Positions 23,121 to 32,994 of a stretch of 64,000 nucleotides of DNA are shown piece by piece. Source of the stretch: Arachis hypogaea (taxonomy: Eukaryota > Streptophyta > Magnoliopsida > Fabales > Fabaceae); assembly GCF_003086295.3 (NCBI RefSeq), contig NC_092051.1, positions 19,029,940 to 19,093,939 of the forward strand, read 5' to 3'. Position 1 is the first letter of the stretch; each line of letters begins with the position of its first letter. The translations under genes were made by a program, and so were the position numbers. The notes below the pieces were generated by a model that worked only from the letters and a program-made list of their open reading frames with translations, had not been told where the DNA came from and did no database searches.

Positions 23121-25154
23121 ATGCCTAGGAAATTGCGGTACAGTTGTATCTCCGATGCCGGCATTGCTGACAAAACTCAGCATATCAATGCTCAGACGTC
23201 CGGAAAAATAGATCATTCCGTCTACCATGTATTGAAACACAGCTAGCTCCATCAACTCAAAAAGATGCTGGTGAAGCTTCCGCACGATGCACAGAGACTG
23301 ACATGTTGATGAGCCTGCCCAAATATCTTCGGAGGATGAAGATTATGATCCCGAGGCTGATGAGGTTGAGTCATGGGATGATCACGTTGATAACTTATAT
23401 GCCGAAGAAGAAGCTGTACACTGTAACAAGCCCAATGGTCGCAAGGATACGGATTATTGGAGTGTTGTTGTAAGCGGTAAATTTTTTTCCTGCAGTCTTG
23501 ATTATTTAATTATAATTGGATGACTTTAGTATTCTATTTAATTTTTAGGCAACGATAATGCAACTAAACCTTGTAATTTGTTTCTTAGACGCTGGCGTCA
23601 CAAGAACGATGAATTTGAGCGTCAAGGAGGCTATAGTACTTCCTCCTGGTAGACAAATCATTCTGGAGTTTAATACAGAGTTGCAACCGATCGGTCAGGC
23701 AGCTGGATTATTAAGTAGATTTTTAGGGAGTTTTGGTGCTGACTTTCAACATTTTTCCATTAATGAAGAGAGTTGGAAGACAATGGACAATACTCTGAAG
23801 GAACATGCATACGACACAGTTAGGTATAATCTTAAATTTTGTAGCTTATTAGTTATGTAAAATTAGATCAAATTCCTTATTTTTCTCTTTGTTGACATGC
23901 ATTGCATTATGTCTCAAATTTTTAGCGAGCCTTTCGGTATGAGGAGGACGACAATGGAAAAAAAAAGCAGATAATGATTCAAAGGATAGGAAAAATCTGG
24001 AAGGAAGCAAGAAACAACTTATTTCACAAGTTTTATGACAAGAGAAAGAGTTTAGAAGAAAATGCTAAGCGTAAACCATCAAGAATAAATGCACAGCAGT
24101 GGAAATGGTTCCTTCAATATCGTTTTAAAAGACTCTACGAAGGTAATTAACATTGAATTGACACTCCACTTACTGTTCCAATTTTAAACATTTTGAATAC
24201 CTGAATTAAATAATTGATTGAAGGTGATAGAATTAAAAAGCCAAAAACCCAATCCAATAAGTTTGTAACCCTAAAGAAAAAATACCGGGTCACTATTAAG
24301 GAGTCATTACATTCTAAAATTCATTGCATGATCAATTATATTTGTGTCTTTATTTACAGAAAAAATATAGATAGAATGCTCTAAATCGATCGAAGCAACT
24401 TTATACACATACTGGGGGCTCTAAGACAACGACAAGGCTAAAGGATGAAGTGGTAATTATGTGTGTATGACTTTTCATACATTTTTTTGTGGTTTGTGAT
24501 ATTCTTTTTGTAACATGTATGATTTTGTAAATATTTAATGTGATTATAGGAGAAAAAAAAAAGCAAAGGCGCATTGGTAGAGGAAAGATATTTATTATGA
24601 CTCATAAAAAAATGATGGCTTGTATATGAATGATGATACACGAGTTGTTGGAGTAAGTATTAAATAAGAATGATTTACATCTCTTGCTCTATTCATGTTG
24701 CTAACTTCGAAATCACAATAATCCAACTCTAGTATGTTTGTAGGAAGCGATTGCGAATATCGAGAGCCAAGATGATTTCTCGAAGGAGATTTCACTTACT
24801 GATTTATTTGCGCAAGTTGTTGGAAAGGAGCATTCAAGACGAGTTCGGGAGTTAGGTTTTGGGCCATGTCTAACCGAAATTATTCGTAATACTACACAAC
24901 AATCGAACTCTGGAGTACAAATTGAGGAGTATCAGAGGGAGATTACAGAATTGAAGTCAGCAGCAGCAGAACAAAAGGTGGAGATTGCAGAATTGAAGGC
25001 AGCAGCAGCAGAATATAAGGCAGAGGCAGCAGAAGAGAAGGCAAAGAAACAGACCATGGAGAATTCGGTAAAATACATAATCCAACAGCAAGGAGACACT
25101 TTGCCACCTGAAATTGATGCACAACTGAAGTCTTTGTGGAGTGGAGCAAAATAG
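23121..25154 (+). pseudogene. CACTA accessory protein gene remnant (Transposase_24 / TNPA-like)
   Basis: Exon-like blocks on the plus strand start with MPRKLRYSC at 23121. An acidic segment (SSEDEDYDPEADEVESWDDH, another frame) comes next. 23561-23825 encodes VLPPGRQIILEFN and GLLSRFLGSFG. 23930-24142 encodes QRIGKIWKEARNNLFHKFYD and a KRKPSRINAQQWKWF segment. 24745-25154 encodes DLFAQVVGKEHSRRVRELGF and an Ala/Glu-rich coiled coil with AAAEYKAEAAEEKAK, ending at 25154. This order matches plant Ptta/En/Spm Transposase_24 proteins, which bind the subterminal repeats. Frame changes between blocks partly reflect introns. At least one early stop suggests decay. Confidence 0.75.
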
Positions 25155-25424
25155 ATATCTTTTAACAATTTTTTTTTGTTTTCTTTATGAACAGTACACT
25201 TTGAGGACAAATTGTTATTAACTATTTTATTTTGTGATCTATATGTGTCATTTAGAATATCTTAGCACTATGTTTTACATCAAGTGTGTTTTTTTTTAAC
25301 TGTAATTGCAAACATAATTAGTTAAATTAATACGTAACATTTTTAAATTAAAAGATTTTTAAATGTTGATTGTGATATGAACCCAAAATTCAAATAAACT
25401 ATTTAAATGAAAGAAAAAAAATTA

Positions 25425-25682
25425 CTTTTAGCGGCGGTTACTATCGAACGCTGCAAAATCCAACTTTTGTAACTAAATTAAATAGCGGCGGTTATCTAAC
25501 CGCCACGAAAAGTGTCTCAAATCAGCCCTGGAAAGCAACAGCGGTTCCTAACCGCCGCTAAAGGTTTACCGATACCTTTAGTTTCAACGGTCACTCAACC
25601 ATTGTTGTATGTTTAGCGACGATAAAAAAACCGCCCTAATCCGAACTTTCAACCGCCGTTATCTGCTGCTCCTGTTGTAGTG
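25425..25682. repeat. CACTA right subterminal repeat region and terminus
   Basis: The same GCGGCGGTT-type motifs recur here in both orientations, for example AGCGGCGGTTA near 25428 and AACCGCCGCTAAAG near 25550. The region ends in GTTGTAGTG at 25682, which is CACTACAAC on the other strand. It is followed by TAA, matching the left flank. Confidence 0.8.
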
Positions 25683-25799
25683 TAAATTGAGCTTATAAAG
25701 ATTCTTATTTAACTGCTTTTCATACTAAATCATTGCATATTAAATGGTTTTACATGTAAATTTTAAAACTTTATATCTTACAACCATTAACATAAATTT

Positions 25800-26767
25800 G
25801 GATTTTTTTTTCAAATAAATAATTTTTATTTACTAAAATATATAATTTGTAGCGTATTTGCATCACATTCGTTTACATTATAAATAAGATATTTAGATTT
25901 TGAAAAAAAAAAAAGAAACACATATCGGGTAAACGAGATATGTATATTATTATAAAAGAAAATTACGATTAAATAATATCAATAATTCAAACTTTTTGCG
26001 TACAATTAATACTTAAAAAGGTTGGTGGAAGAGATTAAAATGAAGGAATTAAAACGGTTATCTCTCTTAATAATTGGTACACAATTGAAACGGTTATTTC
26101 TCCTATCCTAACAATTGACACGGGTAAATAAAATAAACAAAAAGTGGACAGAGAATTGAAACAGATATCTCTCCTCTACACAATTGAAACGGTTATCTCT
26201 TTCTCTTTCTCTGTCAATCTCTCCTAACAATTGACACACAATTAAAACGGTTATCTTCCCTTTCTTTCTCTATTTTATTTATCCTCATGAACTTCACGCT
26301 TTCCATTTGTTTAAATTTAAATCAATTCAATTCGATATATAATTTAATATAAAATTTTGTATATACTCTTTTTGAGTACTAATTGTTCAAACATATCATT
26401 CGTTTTAATCTCTTCAACCAACTTTTTTTTAGCACTAATTGCACTTTAAAAATTTAGATTATTGATATTATTTTAATTGTAATTTTTTTTATAATAATAC
26501 ATATATCTCGTTTACACGATAAACAAAATATGTGTTTTTTTTTCAAACTCCAAATATCTCATTTGCAAATGAAAAATGTACAAAATAAAACTTGGTTTAT
26601 CGTGCAAAGGAGATACACACAAATTTATCTCATTTACACGGTAAACGATTACAAATTATAAATACGCCGTAAACAAGATAAATCATATGATACAAATTAT
26701 AAATACGCTGTAAATTACATATCTCGGTAAATAAATTAATTAAATTATTTATTTGAAAAAAAAATCC
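25800..26767. mobile_element. Mutator-type long-inverted-repeat element, 968 bp
   Basis: Both ends start GGATTTTTTTTTCAAATAAA when read inward, and the arms stay complementary, imperfectly, for roughly 250 or more bases. A perfect 9-bp duplication CATAAATTT flanks it (25791-25799 and 26768-26776). The loop carries at least five direct copies of a motif like CAATTGAAACGGTTATCTCTC (26045-26255). No gene is inside. Transcription across it would yield a long hairpin RNA. It ends 163 bases upstream of the PPR gene's ATG and may supply part of its promoter. Confidence 0.85.
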
Positions 26768-26930
26768 CATAAATTTAAATAGAAAAAAAAAAAAGAATGT
26801 AATCAAATTTCCTTTAAAACATTTGATTTTGTTAAGGTGATAACCCTGTTATGCCATGCCCCTTCCGGCCTTTGAGGATTAAGGTGATCCCAGTTCCCAA
26901 CCTCTGGCAGTGTGCTTGTCTGTTGTCATA

Positions 26931-28898
26931 ATGAGCATTCTCCAATCCGCAAAAGTAGTATTCCATCTTGGAATCTCCTCATCCGACCCCAAGAAGAAGA
27001 CCTTCATCCACCTCTCTCCTTCTCACTGCAAAACAAAAGCGGCAGCAGCCAGGTCAAGAAGAACACCGGAGCGGGAGGACACCTTCGCATGGAACAGCCT
27101 CATTCAGAGCCATCTGGCAAACAACGAGTTCCCTCTCGTCGTCTCCGCCTACCTCCAAATGCTTGAGCACCGCGTTCCCCTCGACACGCGCACTCTGCCG
27201 CGCGTCCTCGATGCCTCCCGCCTCATGCGCGACTTCCCCCTCGCCAAGCAGCTCCATGCTCATTCTCTCAAGCTCGGCTTCTCTTCCCACCACTACGCCG
27301 TAACCGCCCTCATTCACATCTATGCCGATCTCGATACCCTTCCCATGGCCCAGAAGCTCTTCGACAACTCCCCTTCCCGCAATGCCGTCTGCTGGACTCT
27401 ACTCGCAAGGTTGTATCTTCACGGCGGGAACCCCACCCTCGCCCTTGCTCTCTTCCATCAGATGCTGGCGTTGGATGATGGCGTTGCTGTCGACCACGTC
27501 GCGGTCGCAACGGCCTGCAGCGCCTGCGGGATGATGAGGTCTCTCCCTCAAGCAAGGATTATGCACGACGTTGCTAGGAAATGCGGGTTGGATTCTGATG
27601 TTTTAGTGTGCAATTCGCTGTTGAAGATGTACAGTGATTGTGATAGCATGAGCGATGCCCGCTTGGTGTTTGAGAAAATGCCTTGCAAGGATGTTATTTC
27701 TTGGACATCAATGATTTGTGCTTATGTCAAGAGAGGAGGATTCAATGAGGCTTTCAAGTTGTTCCGGGAGATGATCAGGGCTGGTTTCAAACCTGATTCC
27801 CATTCCATCTCTGCTTTCCTTCCTGGGTGCGGAAGAATCGCCTCACTCAATCAGGGTAGAGAAATTCATGGCTACTTGCTTAGAAACGGGATTCATTCTA
27901 ACCTCAGGGTAAACAATGCACTTATGGACATGTATGTAAAATCCGGATGTATCACTTCTGCTTCCAATGTTTTTGCTGGAATTAACAAGAAAGATACCAT
28001 TTCATGGACCATAATGATATTGGGATATAGCTTACATGGACAAGGGAAGCTTGGAGTTGATTTATTCAGGCAGATGAAGAACTCAAAGGTGCTGATAGAT
28101 GACAGTGCCTATGCTGCTGCCCTTCTTGCTTGCAGTACTGCCCGCATGGTTGAGGAAGGAAGGATTTACTTCAATCTTATTAGGGTCCCCACGGTTGCAC
28201 ACTGTGCTCTGAAGGTGGTTCTGCTTGCGCAGTTTGGACTTTTCATGGAGGCGAGGACCTTTATTGAGGAAAGAGGGATTGAAAAGCATCCTGAGATACT
28301 AAGGAAACTGCTAGAAGGCTGTAGGATGAGTGGCCAATACACTATGGGGAAGCAAATTGTCGAGCAGCTTTGTGAATTGGAACCTCTAAATGCTGAGAAC
28401 TACGTCATGCTTCTCAATTGGTATGCAGGCTCTGGAAAATGGCACATGGTGCAGAAGATGAGGGAAACAATTAGAGACATGGGTTTGAAACCCAAAAAGG
28501 CTTATACTTGGACATTGTTCAGGAACAAAGTACATGTATTTGGAACTGGGGATGTATCTCATCCAAGATCAGAGAGAATATATTCAGAATTACAGGGTTT
28601 AATTGAGAAAATGAGAGCCAAAGGACTTGAACCAAATTGGGATTTCAGACTCCATGATGTAGATGAAGAGAGGGAATGCATTCGGATAGGGCATAGTGAA
28701 CTCTTGGCACTTTCTTTTGGGCTCATCAGCTCTCATGCTGGACCAGTACGTCTTGCGAAGAATTCTCGGATGTGTAATGGTTGCCACAGTTTTGCAAAGT
28801 TTGTATCGAAGATGATTAGAAGAGAAATCATCTTCAAGGACCCAAATTTCTTTCACCATTTTAATGATGGCCTTTGTTCATGTGGAGACTTTTGGTGA
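26931..28898 (+). CDS. Pentatricopeptide repeat protein, PLS class with DYW-type C-terminus (655 aa)
   Basis: A single-exon gene from the ATG at 26931. An N-terminal stretch of about 45 residues rich in Ser, Lys and Arg may target an organelle. Tandem PPR motifs follow, for example DTFAWNSLIQSHLANNEFP, DVISWTSMICAYVKRGGFNE and DTISWTIMILGYSLHGQGKL, then E-type motifs. The DYW deaminase region has the active-site-like GHSELLAL (HxE), CNGCHSF (CxxC), HHF and a final CSCGDFW. DYW proteins edit C to U in plastid or mitochondrial RNA. The end DFW instead of DYW, and a weak PG box (LKPKKAYTW), are departures from the family consensus. No specific orthologue is assigned. Confidence 0.9.
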   Translation: MSILQSAKVVFHLGISSSDPKKKTFIHLSPSHCKTKAAAARSRRTPEREDTFAWNSLIQSHLANNEFPLVVSAYLQMLEHRVPLDTRTLPRVLDASRLMRDFPLAKQLHAHSLKLGFSSHHYAVTALIHIYADLDTLPMAQKLFDNSPSRNAVCWTLLARLYLHGGNPTLALALFHQMLALDDGVAVDHVAVATACSACGMMRSLPQARIMHDVARKCGLDSDVLVCNSLLKMYSDCDSMSDARLVFEKMPCKDVISWTSMICAYVKRGGFNEAFKLFREMIRAGFKPDSHSISAFLPGCGRIASLNQGREIHGYLLRNGIHSNLRVNNALMDMYVKSGCITSASNVFAGINKKDTISWTIMILGYSLHGQGKLGVDLFRQMKNSKVLIDDSAYAAALLACSTARMVEEGRIYFNLIRVPTVAHCALKVVLLAQFGLFMEARTFIEERGIEKHPEILRKLLEGCRMSGQYTMGKQIVEQLCELEPLNAENYVMLLNWYAGSGKWHMVQKMRETIRDMGLKPKKAYTWTLFRNKVHVFGTGDVSHPRSERIYSELQGLIEKMRAKGLEPNWDFRLHDVDEERECIRIGHSELLALSFGLISSHAGPVRLAKNSRMCNGCHSFAKFVSKMIRREIIFKDPNFFHHFNDGLCSCGDFW

Positions 28899-29082
28899 TT
28901 ATTTTCTGACTGCATTTGTTTCCTTGAGTTGATCATTTTCATCATGAAAATGATATGATGACCTACTATCCCTTGACACATACAATCGACACATTAGAAA
29001 ATGATGGAAGACAACAAAAAGAAACTGTATCTCATATCAATATCATCCAATGAACAATTAAAAAAGGGGAATTAAGTGAACC

Positions 29083-29161
29083 TCCTCCCGCTGACTGCTT
29101 GCTTCATTGCCACTGCTGGCAGCTGCTGAACCGCAGGCGAGTCTCCATTCCCCTGGTTCAG
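29083..29161 (+). other. Probable 5'-UTR exon of the NEK-type kinase remnant
   Basis: A GC-richer stretch ends at a donor, GGTTCAG|GTATAAGC, at 29161/29162. The next exon begins after the acceptor TTCAG at 29586 and reaches the ATG at 29618. No coding frame runs through it. The left edge is a guess. Confidence 0.4.
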
Positions 29162-29617
29162 GTATAAGCTCATCACGTTATCTTTTCATTCTGCGCTCAC
29201 TTCCATTTCACGTGTACTTTGCTTAACCAAATTTGTGTTCTGTAATCGTTTTCTGGCACATAATTTTGGACACCGGTTTCTATTTGTAACTTATCTAGTG
29301 TTGCATAATCAGCATTGCATTGCACTATGCTTTTCTTCTGTGTTGAGAATTGAGGAAATAAAAAGAAGAGAGAACTGTCTATTGCAAATTATGAGCATTT
29401 GGGGTTATTGAGTAACCTAAACTGAGTATATTATTCCTTATCAGTGATTATAGCTGGATTCCTTTCTGTTTCTGATTGTTAACTACATTTTATTTATTTA
29501 TTTATTTACTATGAATTTCAAATTATGGTTCAATATAAATGTGCAAGGGTATAACATGCTAGATTTGTGCTACACTTTATGTTCAGGAGAGTGAAATTTC
29601 AATTACTTGTTGATGAC

Positions 29618-31324
29618 ATGGCGCAGTATGAAGTACTTGAACAAATTGGAAAAGGTGCTTTTGGTTCTGCACTTCTTGTCAAGCATAAGCATGAGAAGAA
29701 AAAGTGAGAAATCCAACCTACATTACATTCTTTTTTAAAATTATAAAAAGTAACTTATCTATGTCTATAGATTTGTGCCTTCATGTTAACTTTGCCTTTT
29801 GATTTATGTAGATATGTTTTGAAGAAGATTTGCCTTGTCCGTTGTAACGACCCAACTTCTAGCCCGTCATGACCAAGTCTAGCAGCTAGGCGCTACTATT
29901 CAGTTGACTTTAGGGACTCTAGACCATATATTAAGTGTATACATATGAGACTGTAACGCTAGTCGAGAATCACGTATCTAGTCGAGTATATCGGAATAAT
30001 TGTAAGTTAAGCAGATAATACAAGGAACAGATAAGCATAACAAGCATAATCATAGCATACATGAAATGCCCATAGTTTGGGACCCGATCTACTTATTAAA
30101 TAAATACAAAAGAGCTAGCCCTCTAAAAGTCTATCTAGAGCAAGGGTGCGGATCCGGAGCTCTCGGGAACCCCTGGCCCATCGAACCCTAGCTCGGCTGC
30201 AGGGGATGGTGGTGGAGCGTCGGGCATAGGTATATCAGGAACCACTTGATCCTCTTGACCCTGACATGCCCTATGACACACTGCTAGAGGCTAACACAAA
30301 ACCTTAAGGTATCAAGTTAATGGGTTTCCCATCTTATAAACTCCTCACTCTTCCTTGCTTTTTTTGATGTAGGACTAACTTCAACACTCCTCGCGCTTGC
30401 AACATTAACACATATGTATATACTTAATATATGGTCTAGAGTCCCTAAAATAAGCTGAATAGTAACGCCTAGCTGCTAGCCTTGGTCATGACAGGCTAGA
30501 AGTTGGGTCGTTACACCCGTCAAACTGAGCATTCCCGCAGGTCTGCGAACCAGGAGGTTGGTTCCGAATAGTGTTTCGACAAATTAAATTCCAGACATCT
30601 TGTGTTGTTTTCTGTTATCTTCAATCTCCTAATTGTTGTTGGTGCGTATATTTGTGTTCTACAGGAATTTATCGTAGGCTTCAATCCTTAATATGATTAC
30701 GATGAATATTTTTGGCATTAAACTAGAAAATGATTACCCAAAGTGTTCGAAAATAACATTATTCATGGATAAATATTTATATCATTCTTCTTTTTCCCAT
30801 TTTGTTCTGTGTAGATGGAGCTCATTTCCAAACTAAGAAATCCATTTATAGTAGAGTACAAAGATTCATGGGTAGAAAGGGTACGGTTCTTCTTTTTTTA
30901 TCCTCATTTAATTACAATAATGGCCTCTATAAAGCTTGCTTTCATATCATAAAATTTTCCAAGAAGTTAAACTTAGTCTTATCTGATCCTAAGCACAAAT
31001 TCATTTATTTATTGTTTTTATTTGTTGTAGCAATAAGAAATTAGTGTAAGCTTTGATATCTTGGACTGCATCTGAATATTCAGAGCAATGTTGAGTAGCA
31101 GACTATTATAGGTTTTAGCCTTTAGTAGTCGTTGAATGTAATGCTATTCATTTTCTTGTCAAAATTAGTGCTTTTTTTCCTTCTATTACTACAGTTTTGG
31201 ATTCTAGGTGATTGTGATGACATATAAATTCATTGCAACTGCTTCACGTTGTTCTATTTTCATACCTTCATTCTCAGGATTGCTATGTATGCATCATTAT
31301 AGGTTATTGTGAAGGACGAGATAT
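29618..31324 (+). pseudogene. NEK (NIMA-related) kinase, N-lobe exons only, interrupted
   Basis: Coding blocks 29618-29703, 29812-29842 continued at 30521-30556, 30815-30880 and 31278-31324 join in frame through GT-AG introns. They encode [20 protein letters not shown], the Gly-rich ATP loop, then YVLKKI with the catalytic Lys, SRRSANQEMELISK with the helix-C Glu, [13 protein letters not shown] and CYVCIIIGYCEGRDM, the hinge. This is the start of a plant NEK, a Ser/Thr kinase of the microtubule/cell-expansion group. A 673-bp TIR element splits the second block, and no further exons (catalytic loop, DFG) precede the convergent IQD gene. It is a truncated, broken copy. Confidence 0.85.
29843..30515. 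mobile_element. TIR element of 673 bp inserted in the NEK exon
   Basis: The termini are TGTAACGACCCAACTTCTAG and its reverse complement, and the inverted repeats extend about 100 bases with few differences. Flanking 5-bp copies TCCGT (29838-29842) and CCCGT (30516-30520) differ at one base. The kinase reading frame resumes exactly after the right copy. TG...CA ends and a 5-bp duplication recall an LTR, whereas the long inverted repeats recall a DNA element, so the superfamily is left open. Confidence 0.75.
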
Positions 31325-31605
31325 GTAAGTCTCTGTTTTCTAATGTTTGTTTAGCTTATATTTTATTATTCTATATATTCTTTCATTTATTTGCTTTTAT
31401 CATCTGGATTATTGACACAAATTTCGTAAACAACTTGAAAATTTTTCCTCACTTGGTGAGAGTCCAGTGCTTATGCGTAGACATGTGTAATGGATACTAG
31501 TGACGAGGCCTTAATTTTAAATTATGATAACGGGGATGACTTAAGCTGTAGTGTCCTAAATTGAATTATTAGCTTTGTACATAACATAAACATAAACAAG
31601 TGAAT
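31325..31605. other. Intergenic gap between the NEK remnant and the IQD gene
   Basis: AT-rich sequence. I searched for the next NEK exon (substrate-lobe motifs) and found none. It probably contains the IQD gene's 3' UTR on the minus strand. No repeat is evident. Confidence 0.4.
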
Positions 31606-32994
31606 TCAATAGTAGGAATCACTAGTCACCGTGCTGCTGCCAAAAGAATTGCGGGAGCTGTCCTTTGTTGTTGACCCATAAAGGTTGACAACCCAATAGT
31701 CTAAACTTCCAAGGTCAATGTGTGACGAGTTTAAGTGCAGATTTTGCCTTAGACCATTTTGTGAGGTGCTAGGTTCTTTGGTAGATTCTGGGGACCTGCT
31801 TTTCTGCCTCTTTCCCCATTTGGGACGTTGTTTTGGCTCACTCTGAGACCTTGCTTTTGCCTTGGAAGACACTGTATTGTTCATGAAATTTGGGGATTGT
31901 GATTGCCGGTGAGACACGGGGTGTCGCCGAGGAGTTGACATGGCCATTGCTGTTGTGTTATATTCCGACAAGCCACAGTAGTTTTCTGGGCTGTTGGGTG
32001 CTGTGATTAAACTGTTATCATTGTACTCAAATTGTCTTTCTGAAACGGACTTGTGCTTCGAATAGAATGCCATGGATTCATGCTTTATTCCCTCAAAATG
32101 CGAGCGATCTAGTGACTGACTTCTGCTTTTCAAAGCCTCCAGCATTTCTTCCATGGTCATATCCTTCGGTTCCTATGTACATAACAGCCATATTTATTGC
32201 AAGTACTAACTAGATTGGATGTAACTGACCATATTTTACATTTGGGAAAAAAGTTTATAGAGGCTTACTTTATATTCTTTTATGTGACCTTTCCTCTGTG
32301 GAATTTGTGTATGTTGCACAGGCTGTTTTCCATGAACATTTGCTTCCTCTACCGTCTGAATTCTTTGAATTCGAGCTCTAACTTGTATGGTCATCAACGC
32401 ATGCATGCTGCGCAGCATAGCAGTTGTTTGTTTCCTTACAAGGTGACCCCTCACTAGTGCTTGTATCTTGACTAATCCCTTTAAAGCATGCAATGCTTTC
32501 CTAGCCTGAAAATTTGTATGTACCATGTTTCATCAAACCTATTAGAAGGTAGGGTGTGAGAAAGGCTATTAAATTGTCATAACACAACGTGATGCGCTCA
32601 TCAAAGAAGACATGGCCGTGAAAGAATCTAGAAAAATATAGGAGAAATCTATTACCAGATACGAGCGAAAGGCAGCTTGAATCATTGTAGCTGCTGAATT
32701 TTTAGATCTGGTGTCACTAGGAGCCTTGAACTCTACTATTGGAAGACTCCTCCTTGGAGTCTGAGCTTGCAGTTTGGCAGAGTCACCGGAGTCAAAAGAT
32801 ATGGAAAATTTATGCCCTGCCATCTTGCCTGATGTTCTTCCAATTGTTAGTCTTCCGAAGCTCCATCTGCGTTTCACTTTGGGACTATCCGCTGCAGCTC
32901 TCTTACTCTCGGCACAGACTGCGTCAATCTTCTTGTACTTATCCTCCTTTTTCCCCATAAGAAAGTTTCTAATCCATTTACCGGCCTTCCCCAT
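31606..32994 (-). CDS. IQ67-domain (IQD) calmodulin-binding protein, 380 aa
   Basis: Three exons on the minus strand: 32994-32656, 32505-32269 and 32172-31606, all joined in frame at GT-AG sites. The protein starts [16 protein letters not shown], the usual basic IQD N-terminus. The IQ67 region spans exons 1 and 2: [33 protein letters not shown] and [14 protein letters not shown], with the intron between FRSYL and ARKAL at the position conserved in the family. The C-terminal half is Ser/Arg-rich and basic. IQD proteins bind calmodulin and scaffold signalling at microtubules, plasma membrane or nucleus. The gene looks intact. It converges with the NEK remnant. The subfamily member is not assigned. 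Confidence 0.93.

Larger units (their letters stand above)
11276..25682. mobile_element. CACTA (En/Spm-type) transposon, 14.4 kb, with nested elements
   Basis: The right end reads CACTACAACAGGAGC on the minus strand and the left end CATTACAATAATTCC, a one-base decay of CACTA. Both are flanked by the trinucleotide TAA (11273-11275 and 25683-25685), the 3-bp duplication typical of the superfamily. Both subterminal regions carry many copies of a GCGGCGGTT-like motif. Inside are a minus-strand TNP2-type remnant, a plus-strand Transposase_24-type gene remnant, a captured OHCU-decarboxylase fragment, a MITE, and a 3.8-kb Mutator-like element. I see no catalytic TNP2 domain, so the copy cannot move itself. 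Confidence 0.85.

Noticed and set aside
27054..27555. Overlapping frames on both strands in the PPR gene
   Set aside because: They are by-products of the high GC of the PPR coding region. The PPR frame carries recognisable repeat motifs.
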